In this document: in pieces, positions 8,623 through 19,484 of the stretch
How the letters are laid out: each line of letters opens with the position of its first letter
Position numbering within the stretch: position 1 is the stretch's first letter
DNA from: Chimaeribacter coloradensis
GTDB lineage: Bacteria > Pseudomonadota > Gammaproteobacteria > Enterobacterales > Enterobacteriaceae
Direction of reading: 5' to 3'
DNA length: 34,673 nt
Assembly: GCF_002858715.1 (NCBI RefSeq)
Contig: NZ_PJZH01000033.1
Location: 1 to 34,673 of the forward strand
The notes under the pieces: generated by a model
The model's input: the letters and a program-made list of their open reading frames with translations, nothing else
What the model was told of the DNA's origin: nothing
The model's database searches: none
Made by a program: the position numbers and the translations under genes

Positions 8623-9576
8623 CTACTTAACCAGATGGCAGGGGATGGTGATCTGGCGGATGTCCGGGTGGGCACTCTGGAGCTGGCTAAGCAGCTGTTC
8701 GGCGGCACGCAGCCCGGCGGTGCCGTAGCCCATCTCGATGGAGAAGGTCTCCGGGAACAGGAACCGCAGCAGCGGGTTATTGCCGATGCCGCACACCTGC
8801 ACCGTGGGCAGGCCATGCTGTTGCAGGTATTTGGCTGCGCCCAGCGCGATGGTGTCCGAGGCGCAGACCAGCGCCTGCATACCGGGTTGCAGCACCTCAG
8901 GGGCGAGCTGGAAACCGCTCTGGTAACGCAGCTCGCCGATCGCCATCTGCGGCGTCAGCCCCGCTTCCCCGCAGTAATCGAGATAGGCCTGCTGGCGGCG
9001 CAGGCCGGTGGTGGCATCGTCCGGGGTTACACCGATGTAGCCAATCTGCGGGTGGCCGCGCCGGCTCAGCTCATCCATCAACAAACGCACCGCGCCCGCG
9101 TCGTCATAACAGACGGAGGAAAGCCCGGCGTAATCCCGCGCCAGCGTCACCATATTCGCCTGCCACGGCTGTAATAATGCATCCTCCAGCCCGGTAAAGC
9201 CGAACAGGATCACCCCGTCCACATTGCGCTGCCGCAGCACCTGCAGGTGCTCCCGCACGCGGGCGGTGGAGAACTGGCTCTCCATCACAATCGGATCAAA
9301 GCCCTGCTGGTAAAGCAGCGGCAGCATGGCGCGCACCGCCTGGTTCTCCGACGGGGAGTCGAGGCGCGAGACGACGATCCCAACCACTTTATCGCTCTGG
9401 CCGCGCATGGCGCGCGCCGATTTCGACGGCGTAAAACCGTGCTCACGGATCACCGCCTCCACCCGCTCACGGGTGCGCGGGCTGACGCTGCCTTCATTGT
9501 TGAGCACGCGGGAAACGGTGGATTTCCCCACGCCGCTGAGGCGGGCAATATCTTTGATGGTCAGGCGACTGGTCAT
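8623..9576 (-). CDS. treR: Trehalose operon repressor, LacI family
   Basis: This is a LacI-type repressor that in E. coli responds to trehalose-6-phosphate. The N-terminal helix-turn-helix is LTIKDIARLSGVGKSTVSRVL, followed by a hinge and a periplasmic-binding-protein-like effector domain. ATG 9576 places the HTH at residues 5-25 and gives 317 residues, against 315 in E. coli. An upstream in-frame ATG at 9780 would add 68 unrelated residues. The gene precedes treB on the same strand, and the 168-bp gap between them holds the treB operator. Confidence 0.95.
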   Translation of the reverse strand: MTSRLTIKDIARLSGVGKSTVSRVLNNEGSVSPRTRERVEAVIREHGFTPSKSARAMRGQSDKVVGIVVSRLDSPSENQAVRAMLPLLYQQGFDPIVMESQFSTARVREHLQVLRQRNVDGVILFGFTGLEDALLQPWQANMVTLARDYAGLSSVCYDDAGAVRLLMDELSRRGHPQIGYIGVTPDDATTGLRRQQAYLDYCGEAGLTPQMAIGELRYQSGFQLAPEVLQPGMQALVCASDTIALGAAKYLQQHGLPTVQVCGIGNNPLLRFLFPETFSIEMGYGTAGLRAAEQLLSQLQSAHPDIRQITIPCHLVK

Positions 9577-9916
9577 GGTTGACGGCTGGTTATCATGGGT
9601 TACAGGGAAAAGGCTTTCCTTTTTAACTGAAATTCCGGCGCGGTGCACCCTCTGTTCAGACCAGACCGTCGCCCCGGCTGGAAGAATTCTTAAATTTGTG
9701 GGTGAAAACGGTAAAACGTTGGGGGCAAAAAGCAGGGCGCGCCTGCTAAGGCGCTGAAAGTTTTTGTTATTAAAGGGCATGATCGGGCAGGCGGGGGCAA
9801 AGGCGTGATCTATGGCGGTTTTTTAGCCACAAAGGGCGACGGGCCGGCGCTTACCCTTTATTATCCCTCGGGTTACTCTTGCGCATTGCTGTAATGACCT
9901 CCAGGGACTGATAAGA
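9577..9916. other. Intergenic region between treR and the hexosaminidase gene
   Basis: This 340-bp divergent region must hold the promoters of treR and of the GH20 gene. A small inverted repeat (gcagg gcgcg cctgc) is visible near 9732-9746, and AGGGA precedes the GH20 start. I see no confident -35/-10 pair, TreR-type palindrome or small gene. Confidence 0.5.
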
Positions 9917-12343
9917 ATGAAACGCCGTTTACCCCCCACGCTGCTGGCCTCGCTGATCCTGCTCTCCCCTGCGCTGCGGGCGCAACCTGCCGGCGATCTG
10001 CCGTTGATGCCCTGGCCGCAACGAGTCGAGGCCAACCAGCAAGGGTCGCTGATGCTCGATAACCGGCTGACCATCGGCGTCAGCGGGGACGATCTCGGCC
10101 CGGCCGTGGCGCGCTGGCGTCAGCGCATCGAACAGCAGACCGGCTGGACGCTGCTGCCGCAGGCGGATAACCCGCAGCAGGCGCTGATCATGGTGGTGAT
10201 CAAACAGAAAGTGGACCCGCAACCGCTGCCGGACAGCGATGAGCGCTACCAGCTGACCATCACGCCGCAGGGCGCGGTGCTGAATGCGGAAACGCGCTTT
10301 GGTGCCCTGCGCGGCATGGAGACGCTGTTGCAGCTGATCCACAACAACGGCAGCCATACCGCGCTGCCGCTGGTGCGCATCATTGACGCGCCACGTTTCC
10401 CCTGGCGCGGTGTGCTGCTCGACTCCGCGCGCCATTTCCTGCCGGTCAGTGACATCAAACGCCAGCTCGACGGCATGGCCGCCGCCAAGCTGAACGTCTT
10501 CCACTGGCACCTCACCGACGATCAGGGCTGGCGTTTCGCTTCAACCCACTACCCGAAGCTGCAGGAGCAGGCGAGTGACGGCCAGTTCTACAGCGTGGCG
10601 CAGATGAAAGAGGTGGTGGCCTACGCCACGTCGCTCGGCATCCGCGTGGTACCGGAGATCGACTTGCCCGGCCACGCCTCGGCCATTGCCGTGGCTTACC
10701 CGGAGCTGGTCAGCGCGCCCGGTCCCTACCTGATGCAGCGGGAGTGGGGCGTGCATCAGCCCACGCTCGACCCAAGCCGCCAGGAGACTTACCAGTTTGT
10801 GGACACGATCCTGGGCGAGGTGGCAGCGATCTTCCCCGATCCCTATCTGCATATCGGCGGGGACGAGGTTGACCCGACGCAGTGGAACGCGTCGCCCACG
10901 ATCCAGGCGTTTATGCAACGCAACAATCTGGCGGACAGCCACGCGCTCCAGGCCTACTTCAACCGCAGGCTGACGCTGGTCCTCGGCTCCTGGCAGCGCA
11001 CCATGGTGGGCTGGGATGAGATCCACCACCCGGATCTGCCGAAAACAGCGGTGATTCAGTCCTGGCAGGGGCCGGATGCGCTGGGCACCGTCGCGCAGGA
11101 GGGCTACAAAGGGCTGCTCTCCACCGGCTTCTACCTCGACCAGCCGCACAGCACCGCCTACCACTACCGCAACGAGGTGCTGCCGCAGCCGCTCTGGATC
11201 GACGATCAGGTGCATCAGGATGAGCAGGCGCAGAGCTGGGCCTTCACCATGCCGCGCCTCAAAGGCAAGCCGGTAGAGGGCAGCGTGACCCTGATTGAGG
11301 GGCCGCAGGGCTGGCGCGGGTTTATCGACTTCAGCGGCAAATCACGCCGGGCGGTGCGCAATATCACCTGGCGTGACGCCGGAGTCACGTTCCAGATCGA
11401 TACCTGGATGGGTGACACCCGGCCGGTGCTGACGCTGAAAAACGGCACGCTGGCGGGTTACTTCCTGATCGGCAACGTGCGCTACCCGGTCAGCGGCAAG
11501 AAGCTCGCGTCGGTACCGGCCGGCACCGCGCCGGTAGTGCCGGACCGCGCCGGGGTCGCCAACATCCTCGGCGGCGAGGCGGCACTCTGGGCAGAAGCGA
11601 TCACGCCGCAGATCCTTGACCTGAAACTCTGGCCGCGCGGCTTTGCCGTGGCGGAGCGGCTCTGGTCAGCGCGGGATGTGCAGGACGAGCAGAACATGTA
11701 CCAGCGGCTGGCGGCGGTGGATGCGTGGTCGGTGGTGTCGGTGGGGCTGCAACAGCACGCCGAGACGGCGCGCCAGTTTACCCGGCTGGCGCAGAGCACG
11801 CAGATTGCACCGTTGCAGGTGCTGGCGGAGGCGATCGAACCGGCGCAGTACTACACCCGCCTGCACCTGAAATTCCAGGCGGGCAATTATCACCAGTTCG
11901 AACCGCTAAACCGTTTTGCCGATGCGCTGCCGCCGGAGAGCGACGAGGTACGCCGGATGAACCTGGAGGTGCAGCAACTGCTGGCTGACCGCACCAACAG
12001 CCAGGCCGCCGACGCCCTGCGCCAACGCTTCACCCGCTGGCAGGCCAACAGCACGGCGGTCGCGCCGCTGCTGGCGGGCAATTCGCGGCTGGTGCCGCTG
12101 CAACCGGTGGCCGCGGACATCAGCGCGCTGTCGGTACTGGGCCAGCGGCTGGTGGACGTCGCCCAGCGCGGCAGCCTGATGGGCAGCAATGAGGTGAAGC
12201 GCGCCCGCCAATTACTGGACAGCGCAGCCGCAGTGCGGGATGAGGTGGTGATTGCCGCGGTCTACCCGCTGGAAGCCCTGCTCGACGGCATCACCCGCAA
12301 AGAGGAGAGCGGGGCGAAACCGGCCAACGGCAAGCGCCGTTAA
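9917..12343 (+). CDS. Exported beta-N-acetylhexosaminidase, GH20
   Basis: This glycosidase releases terminal N-acetylhexosamine, for example from chitobiose or glycans, by substrate-assisted catalysis. A signal peptide (KRR, a hydrophobic run, then ALRAQ) predicts export to the periplasm or beyond. A GH20 N-terminal domain (about 25-155) is followed by the catalytic barrel from FPWRGVLLDSARHFLPV. Asp316-Glu317 in HIGGDEVDP is the catalytic pair, and GGEAALWAE lies later in the barrel. About 120 residues (roughly 425-545) are inserted between YLDQPHSTAYHY and the GGEAALWAE motif. The C-terminal 200 residues are helical with no recognised motif. The 808-residue product is long for the family. 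The gene stands alone beside treR and converges on alx. Confidence 0.92.
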   Translation: MKRRLPPTLLASLILLSPALRAQPAGDLPLMPWPQRVEANQQGSLMLDNRLTIGVSGDDLGPAVARWRQRIEQQTGWTLLPQADNPQQALIMVVIKQKVDPQPLPDSDERYQLTITPQGAVLNAETRFGALRGMETLLQLIHNNGSHTALPLVRIIDAPRFPWRGVLLDSARHFLPVSDIKRQLDGMAAAKLNVFHWHLTDDQGWRFASTHYPKLQEQASDGQFYSVAQMKEVVAYATSLGIRVVPEIDLPGHASAIAVAYPELVSAPGPYLMQREWGVHQPTLDPSRQETYQFVDTILGEVAAIFPDPYLHIGGDEVDPTQWNASPTIQAFMQRNNLADSHALQAYFNRRLTLVLGSWQRTMVGWDEIHHPDLPKTAVIQSWQGPDALGTVAQEGYKGLLSTGFYLDQPHSTAYHYRNEVLPQPLWIDDQVHQDEQAQSWAFTMPRLKGKPVEGSVTLIEGPQGWRGFIDFSGKSRRAVRNITWRDAGVTFQIDTWMGDTRPVLTLKNGTLAGYFLIGNVRYPVSGKKLASVPAGTAPVVPDRAGVANILGGEAALWAEAITPQILDLKLWPRGFAVAERLWSARDVQDEQNMYQRLAAVDAWSVVSVGLQQHAETARQFTRLAQSTQIAPLQVLAEAIEPAQYYTRLHLKFQAGNYHQFEPLNRFADALPPESDEVRRMNLEVQQLLADRTNSQAADALRQRFTRWQANSTAVAPLLAGNSRLVPLQPVAADISALSVLGQRLVDVAQRGSLMGSNEVKRARQLLDSAAAVRDEVVIAAVYPLEALLDGITRKEESGAKPANGKRR

Positions 12344-12364
12344 CCGGCCCGCCGGGCAGGAAAA

Positions 12365-12390
12365 GAGAACGGGGCAGGTGCCTGCCCCGT
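12365..12390 (-). terminator. Terminator of alx
   Basis: A perfect 10-bp inverted repeat (acggggcagg / cctgccccgt, 12369-12390) lies just after the alx stop codon and is followed on the minus strand by TTCTCTTTT. It sits between the convergent hexosaminidase and alx genes and may serve both. Confidence 0.75.
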
Positions 12391-12396
12391 GAGGCA

Positions 12397-13353
12397 TCAG
12401 GTGCGCGCGGCGCGCTTGTTGACCCAGACGTTCAGCAGCAGCGTCACTGCCAGAATCCCGCCTACCACGCCCAGCGAGACCGCCACCGGGATGTGGTAAA
12501 TATCCATCATCAGCATCTTCGCGCCGATAAACACCAGGATCACCGCCAGGCCATACTTCAGCAGCGAGAACTTCTCCGCCACGTTCGCCAGCAGGAAATA
12601 CATGGCGCGCAGGCCGAGGATCGCGAACAGGTTTGAAGTCAGCACGATAAACGGGTCGGTGGTGACGGCAAAGATCGCCGGGATGCTGTCCACCGCGAAG
12701 ATCACGTCACTCAGCTCCACCAGAATCAGCACCAGCAGCAGCGGGGTGGCAAAGCGCACGCCGTTGCGGTAGGTGAAGAACTTCTCGCCATCCAGTTCGT
12801 CCGTCATCCGCAGGTGTTTGCGCAGCCAGCGCACCAGCGGCTTCTCGCCCATGACGGCATCATCCTCTTTCGCCAGCGCCATTTTGACGCCGGTAAACAG
12901 CAGGAACGCGCCGAACACGTAGAGGATCCAGTGGAACTGCGTCACCAGCCAGCTGCCGCCGAAGATCATCAGGGTACGCAGCACAATCGCGCCAAGCACG
13001 CCGTACACCAGCACGCGCCGTTGCAAACTGGCCGGGACGGCAAAGTAACTGAACAGCATCAGCCAGACGAAGACGTTATCCACCGCCAGCGCTTTCTCAA
13101 TCAGGTAACCGGTGAGGAACGCCAGCGCCTGCTGGTCCGCCACCTCGCGCCCCAGCGTCCCGTTGAGATACCACCAGAAACCGGCATTAAACAGCAGCGC
13201 CAGGCTGACCCACACCAGCGACCAGCAGGCCGCGCTCTTCATGGACATGGTTTGCTGCCCGCGCTTGCCCTGCAACAGCAGGTCAACCGCCAGCATAATG
13301 GCGACGATGACAGCGAAACTGCCCCATAGCCACGGGTTTCCAACAGAGTTCAT
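12397..13353 (-). CDS. alx: TerC-family inner-membrane protein, manganese exporter Alx
   Basis: This is a polytopic TerC-family membrane protein. E. coli Alx is induced at alkaline pH and by manganese and helps keep manganese homeostasis. ATG 13353 gives 318 residues beginning [15 protein letters not shown], against 321 in E. coli. About eight or nine hydrophobic segments are apparent, with membrane-embedded acidic residues typical of TerC ([27 protein letters not shown]). An upstream in-frame ATG at 13518 lies inside the riboswitch and is rejected. Expression is expected to be controlled by the leader RNA at 13377-13554. The neighbouring ygjR, ygjP, rlmG and fadH genes match the E. coli neighbourhood. 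Confidence 0.95.
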   Translation of the reverse strand: MNSVGNPWLWGSFAVIVAIMLAVDLLLQGKRGQQTMSMKSAACWSLVWVSLALLFNAGFWWYLNGTLGREVADQQALAFLTGYLIEKALAVDNVFVWLMLFSYFAVPASLQRRVLVYGVLGAIVLRTLMIFGGSWLVTQFHWILYVFGAFLLFTGVKMALAKEDDAVMGEKPLVRWLRKHLRMTDELDGEKFFTYRNGVRFATPLLLVLILVELSDVIFAVDSIPAIFAVTTDPFIVLTSNLFAILGLRAMYFLLANVAEKFSLLKYGLAVILVFIGAKMLMMDIYHIPVAVSLGVVGGILAVTLLLNVWVNKRAART

Positions 13354-13376
13354 AGGGTGCTCCTCATTATCCTGAA

Positions 13377-13554
13377 AACAAAAAAACGGCTGACATCGGA
13401 AGACGTCAGCCGCTCTGTTGAGCTGTAAGCAAACCCCGCCTTCCGGCAAGGTCTCACTTACAACCCGGATAAGATGTTCGGGTTGCCCCGGCAACCGGGT
13501 GCTGCATGAGCAGAACACCGTAATGACGATTGGCCGGCGAAGAAGTTACTCCCC
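13377..13554 (-). ncRNA. yybP-ykoY manganese riboswitch (alx leader)
   Basis: On the minus strand the alx leader begins ggggagtaact and contains the conserved element gtgagaccttgcc followed by a ggcggggtttgc segment, the core signature of the yybP-ykoY family. It ends in a strong hairpin (cggctgac / gtcagccg, 13387-13412) followed by seven T, a terminator-like element just upstream of the alx Shine-Dalgarno. This family senses Mn2+, and in E. coli the alx leader also responds to pH. Identification is from motifs and position, and the exact 5' end is estimated. Confidence 0.9.
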
Positions 13555-13629
13555 TTTGCTGATGTCAAAATAATACGAAATGTTTCCGTGCTCAATATGT
13601 CATCAGGTAAAGATTCGTCAAACTTATGT

Positions 13630-14358
13630 TTACTCCCGTTGACCGTGACCCAGCCCGGCGACAAACGCCTGCAATAACCCCTGGCTGAACGGCGTGTCCC
13701 CGGCCGGGTGCGCCTCCAGCGCGGCCTGCCGCTCCGGGTGCAGCGCCGCCTGCCAGCGCAGGTAGCTTTTCATCACCGCGCCGGTGAATTCCGGGTGGAA
13801 CTGGGTGCCGAAAGTGGTGGCGTTAAACCGCAGGATCTGGTGCGGATCGTGGCCGGAGCGGGCCAGCACCTGCGCGCCCGGCGGCGGTTCTAGCACCGTC
13901 TGCGAGTGGATCAGGTTGGCAGTAAAGCGCGCGGGCAGCGCGGCGCAGAGCGGATCACGCTCCGCGCCCGGCAGCCGCTCCAGCATTTTGGTGCCGCACT
14001 CCATACCCTGCGGGTGGTAGTCCACCACGCCGCCGAGCATGTCGGCCAGCAGCTGGTGGCCGTAACAGACGCCGAACACCGGCAGGGCGATCTCCACGGC
14101 CTGCCGCAGCCAGTCCGCTGCCCATTCACTCCACGCCAGCCGATCCGTTACCATTGCGCCGGAGCCGGTGATGATGACGCCGCTGTAGCCGGAGGGCAGG
14201 CCGGGGCGCTCTCCCTGCGGCAGGTGCACCACCGCCAGCGCCTGCGGTGAGATTGCCCCCTGGTGGATAAACATCTGCCGGTAGTTCTCATGCTGCTGCT
14301 GGATCACTGCCGGGGCATCACCGGTTTGCAGGATCAGAAGCGGTTTACGCTGCGTCAT
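13630..14358 (-). CDS. Class I glutamine amidotransferase-like protein
   Basis: This is a stand-alone class I (triad) glutamine amidotransferase domain, related to the GuaA N-terminal domain, that releases ammonia from glutamine or a related amide. The catalytic Cys98 is in VFGVCYGHQ, with His188 and Glu190 in GTQFHPEF, so the triad is intact. The 242-residue protein has no synthetase domain, so its acceptor is unknown. It lies 12 bp after the ygjR stop on the same strand and may be co-transcribed with it. Hydrolysis of a gamma-glutamyl compound is an alternative role. Confidence 0.88.
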   Translation of the reverse strand: MTQRKPLLILQTGDAPAVIQQQHENYRQMFIHQGAISPQALAVVHLPQGERPGLPSGYSGVIITGSGAMVTDRLAWSEWAADWLRQAVEIALPVFGVCYGHQLLADMLGGVVDYHPQGMECGTKMLERLPGAERDPLCAALPARFTANLIHSQTVLEPPPGAQVLARSGHDPHQILRFNATTFGTQFHPEFTGAVMKSYLRWQAALHPERQAALEAHPAGDTPFSQGLLQAFVAGLGHGQRE

Positions 14359-14370
14359 ATGACCCCCTGT

Positions 14371-15360
14371 TCAGACGATGGGCGCACTGTCGGCCGGGAA
14401 GACCACCCCGGTCTGGCGGCGGATCTCCGTCAGCAGCCGGGCCGTGATGCGGGAGGTTTCCAGCCCCGGATGCTCCACCTGGCCCGCCTCGACCAGCCGG
14501 GCGAAGGCTTCCGCCTCATACAGCATGGTGTTGATGTGCTGCGGCTGGGTGAGGTCGAGCTTCTGCCCGCCGCGCGGCGTAAAGGCCACCGCCTGGCATT
14601 CGGCGAGCTTCTCAATCTCCAGCGTGCCGCTTTCGCCCTGGATTTCACTCGGCAGGGCGGAGTCACTCACTTTGGAGTGGGCAATCACCACGTCAAACCC
14701 GTCATAGTGCAGGATCACCGTGCCGTGCCCGTCCACGCCGCTGGCGAGCAGGGCGGCGCTGGCGGTGACGCGCTGCGGTTCGCCCCAGAGCGCGACGCTG
14801 CTCGCCAGGCAGTAGTAGCCGATGTCCATGATCGAGCCGTTGGAAAACGCCGGGTTAAAGGTGTTCGGGTTCTCCCCGGCCAGGTAGCGCGGGTAGCGCG
14901 AGGAGAACTGGCAATAGGTGAAGTAGGCGCGGTGCAGGGTGCCGACGCGCGGCAAACAGCTTTGCAGGTGCAGGAAGTTAGGCAGCCAGGCGGTTTTGAA
15001 CGCCTCGAACAGCACCACCTGATGCTCGCGGGCGCAGGCGATCATCTGCTCTGCCTCGTGCAGATTGGAGGCGAGCGGCTTTTCACAGATCACATGCTTG
15101 CCGTGGCGCATAAACAGCAGCGCCTGCGCACAGTGCAGGGCGTTCGGGCTGGCGAGGTAGACGGCATCCACCTGATCGCTTTCGGCCAGCGCCGTCAGGT
15201 CGTCAAAATAGTGGGCGGCCGGGTAATCCTCGCCAAACGCTTTGGCCTGATCCAGGGTGCGGGAGTAGATGGCGGCCAGGCGCATCTTGCCGCTCTCATG
15301 GGCTGCATCGATAAAACGCTGGGTGATCCAGTTGGTGCCAACAACAGCAAAGCGAATCAT
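14371..15360 (-). CDS. ygjR: Gfo/Idh/MocA family oxidoreductase YgjR
   Basis: This is a predicted NAD(P)-dependent oxidoreductase with an N-terminal Rossmann fold (MIRFAVVGTNWITQRFIDAA) and the family motif CEKPLASN, whose Lys is catalytic in characterised members. The C-terminal alpha/beta domain includes NPAFSNGSIMDIG, and the protein ends in RQTGVVFPAD. The sequence is readily recognisable as E. coli YgjR. The start at 15360 has GGAG six bases upstream and matches the E. coli N-terminus; an ATG at 15372 would add four residues. Substrate and physiological role are unknown. Its position among alx, ygjP and rlmG is conserved with E. coli. Confidence 0.93.
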   Translation of the reverse strand: MIRFAVVGTNWITQRFIDAAHESGKMRLAAIYSRTLDQAKAFGEDYPAAHYFDDLTALAESDQVDAVYLASPNALHCAQALLFMRHGKHVICEKPLASNLHEAEQMIACAREHQVVLFEAFKTAWLPNFLHLQSCLPRVGTLHRAYFTYCQFSSRYPRYLAGENPNTFNPAFSNGSIMDIGYYCLASSVALWGEPQRVTASAALLASGVDGHGTVILHYDGFDVVIAHSKVSDSALPSEIQGESGTLEIEKLAECQAVAFTPRGGQKLDLTQPQHINTMLYEAEAFARLVEAGQVEHPGLETSRITARLLTEIRRQTGVVFPADSAPIV

Positions 15361-15399
15361 GGGTAACTCCATGTGCAGGCGGCCGGGGCCGCCATCGGT

Positions 15400-15906
15400 T
15401 CAGGAATAGAGGGTGCCGAACAGATCCAGGTGTGTCAGGTAGAGCCGGGTATCAAACTCCAGTTGATGGTAAGCCGGGTCCATGTGGCAGCAGAGGCTGT
15501 AAAACGCCTTGTTGTGATCTTTCTCTTTCAGGTGCGCCAGCTCATGCACCACGATCATCCGCAGGAACGCCTCCGGCGCACTTTTGAACACGGTGGCCAC
15601 GCGGATCTCCGCCTTGGCTTTGAGCTTGTTGCCCTGCACCCGTGACACCGCGGTGTGCAGCCCCAGCGCATGTTTCATCACCTGGATTTTGCCGTCATAG
15701 GCGACTTTGCTGATGGGCGGGGCGTTGCGCAGAAACTGGTTTTTCAGGTCAGTGGTAAACTGATAGAGCGATTTGTCCGTGGTGAGGTCGTGCGGCTGCG
15801 GGTAGCGTTGCAACAGCACGCTGCCCAGACGCCGATCGTCGATCAGCTGGCGTACCTGATGCAGCAGGTGATCAGGGTAGCCCTGAAGGTAAGTCAGTGG
15901 TTGCAT
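15400..15906 (-). CDS. ygjP: YgjP family metal-dependent hydrolase, likely UTP pyrophosphatase
   Basis: This is a small protein with the SprT/YgjP-like zinc motif: His121-Glu122-His125 in HELAH and a third ligand at His131 (KEKDHNKAF). E. coli YgjP has been described as hydrolysing UTP to UMP and pyrophosphate despite its peptidase-like fold. ATG 15906 gives 168 residues beginning MQPLTYLQGYP, matching the 167-residue E. coli protein. An in-frame ATG at 16017 would add 37 Arg/Pro-rich residues and overlap the rlmG promoter region. It lies upstream of ygjR on the same strand and is divergent from rlmG. Confidence 0.92.
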   Translation of the reverse strand: MQPLTYLQGYPDHLLHQVRQLIDDRRLGSVLLQRYPQPHDLTTDKSLYQFTTDLKNQFLRNAPPISKVAYDGKIQVMKHALGLHTAVSRVQGNKLKAKAEIRVATVFKSAPEAFLRMIVVHELAHLKEKDHNKAFYSLCCHMDPAYHQLEFDTRLYLTHLDLFGTLYS

Positions 15907-16060
15907 CGGTTTGGCTCGGTCTCCGGAAAAGGGATGCGGCCGCGTGCGGCGGGCAGAAACGCGCGGCAACGGCAATAAAGCCAGTTTTAACCGAAAAAAC
16001 ATTTTACTGACAGGCAAATTTAAGGGATAAACAGCCCAAATTTTTTATTCAGGAGGGGCG

Positions 16061-17200
16061 ATGAGCCTATTTGAACTGGGAACGTTGCGCCTTGAGCTTG
16101 AGCGCTACCCGCAGCAGGAAGAGATCACCACGCTGCAAGCCTGGGATGCGGCAGATGAATACCTGCTGGAGACCCTGGACATCACCGCGGCGGAAGGCAA
16201 GCCGCTGCTGATTTTCAACGACACCTTCGGCGCGCTGGGGTGTGCCCTGTCGGCGCACCAGCCCTACAGCATCAGCGACTCCTACATGGCGCAGCTGGCC
16301 GTGCGCCACAACCTGGCGCTGAACGGCTGGGACCCGGACTCGGTGACCGTGCAGGACAGCCTGGCCCCGTTGCCGGACGCGCCGGGGCTGGTGGTGATGC
16401 GCGTGCCGAAAACGCTGGCGCTGCTGGAGCAGCAGCTTAAGGCGTTACGCCGTGTGGTGACGCCGGAGACCGTGATCATTGCCGGGGCGAAAGCGCGAGA
16501 TATCCACACCTCCACCCTGCAACTGTTTGAGAAGATCCTCGGGCCGACCAAAACCAGCCTGGCGAAGAAAAAAGCGCGGCTGATCTTCGGCAGCGTGGCG
16601 GATCTGACGGTTGACGATAAGCCGGTGATCAGTGAATGGACGCTGGACGGCACCGACTACCGCATCGCCAACCACGCCAACGTCTTTTCGCGCGGCGGGC
16701 TGGATATCGGCGCACGCCTCTTTATGCAGCACCTGCCGGAGAACATGGAGGGGCGGATCGCTGACCTCGGCTGCGGCAACGGCGTGATCGGGCTGACGGC
16801 GCTGGCCCAGAACCCGGACGCGGAACTGCTGTTTACCGATGAGTCCTACATGGCGGTGGCATCCAGCGAGCTGAACGTGACGCGTAACCGCCCACAGGAT
16901 CTGGCGCGCTGCACGTTCCAGGTAGATAACCTGCTGGCGCACGTGGAGCGTGACAGTCTGCAGGCGGTGCTGTGTAACCCGCCGTTCCACCAGCAGAGCA
17001 CCGTCACCGACGTGACCGCCTGGCAGATGTTCTGCGATGCCAAGCGCTGCCTGCAAAACGGCGGTGAGTTGCGCATCGTCGGCAACCGCCACCTCGATTA
17101 CTACCACAAACTGAAGCGCCTGTTCGGCAACTGTGAAACCCTGGCCTCCAGCCAGAAGTTTGTGATTCTGCGCGCGGTGAAAACCCGTTCGTCACGCTGA
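16061..17200 (+). CDS. rlmG: 23S rRNA (guanine-1835-N2)-methyltransferase
   Basis: This enzyme transfers a methyl group from SAM to N2 of G1835 in 23S rRNA. The 379-residue protein has the two-lobed RlmG/RsmC architecture. A degenerate N-terminal methyltransferase-like lobe is followed by the catalytic C-terminal lobe with the SAM motif [11 protein letters not shown] (about 234-244) and the base-binding motif CNPPFHQ (about 307). A strong Shine-Dalgarno (AGGAGG) precedes the ATG. It converges on fadH with only three bases between the stop codons, as in the E. coli arrangement. Confidence 0.96.
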   Translation: MSLFELGTLRLELERYPQQEEITTLQAWDAADEYLLETLDITAAEGKPLLIFNDTFGALGCALSAHQPYSISDSYMAQLAVRHNLALNGWDPDSVTVQDSLAPLPDAPGLVVMRVPKTLALLEQQLKALRRVVTPETVIIAGAKARDIHTSTLQLFEKILGPTKTSLAKKKARLIFGSVADLTVDDKPVISEWTLDGTDYRIANHANVFSRGGLDIGARLFMQHLPENMEGRIADLGCGNGVIGLTALAQNPDAELLFTDESYMAVASSELNVTRNRPQDLARCTFQVDNLLAHVERDSLQAVLCNPPFHQQSTVTDVTAWQMFCDAKRCLQNGGELRIVGNRHLDYYHKLKRLFGNCETLASSQKFVILRAVKTRSSR

Positions 17201-17203
17201 TCC

Positions 17204-19279
<2,076 letters not shown>

Positions 19280-19284
19280 CTAAG

Positions 19285-19295
19285 TGGTCGGATGA
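19285..19295 (-). promoter_or_regulatory. Possible FadR operator upstream of fadH
   Basis: The plus strand reads tggtcggatga, similar to the FadR core TGGTCNGACCA with a good left half and a degraded right half. It lies 60 bp upstream of fadH, a gene of the FadR-controlled beta-oxidation set. The match is partial, so this is tentative. Confidence 0.3.
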
Positions 19296-19484
19296 GTGTA
19301 GGGGGCAAAACCGGGGAGATGAAGTGGTTAAAAAGAGTCTCTGCGGGGAATGTGAGGTTGTTCAAAAATCTGTTGCCGGGCGACAGCAAGAGAGGCGGGG
19401 GAAGCGGGGCAACGGACACAGGGAGCGGCCCACTCCCTGTAAACATCAAATGGGTATTTCACGCGGTGGGGTGTTGCGCTGCGG

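Noticed and set aside
13354-13518. N-terminal extension of alx
   Set aside because: The segment lies in the riboswitch and its terminator-like stem, and it contains Cys-rich nonsense sequence.
14263-15366. A 367-codon plus-strand open frame
   Set aside because: It is antisense to ygjR, which is recognisable along its length. The plus-strand protein has no motif and a composition typical of shadows.
16445-17107. A 220-codon minus-strand open frame
   Set aside because: It overlaps rlmG, whose SAM and NPPF motifs are intact on the plus strand.
19418-19440. A terminator after the RcsB-like gene
   Set aside because: The acagggag / ctccctgt hairpin is convincing, but no T run follows on either strand. 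It could still be a processed RNA structure.
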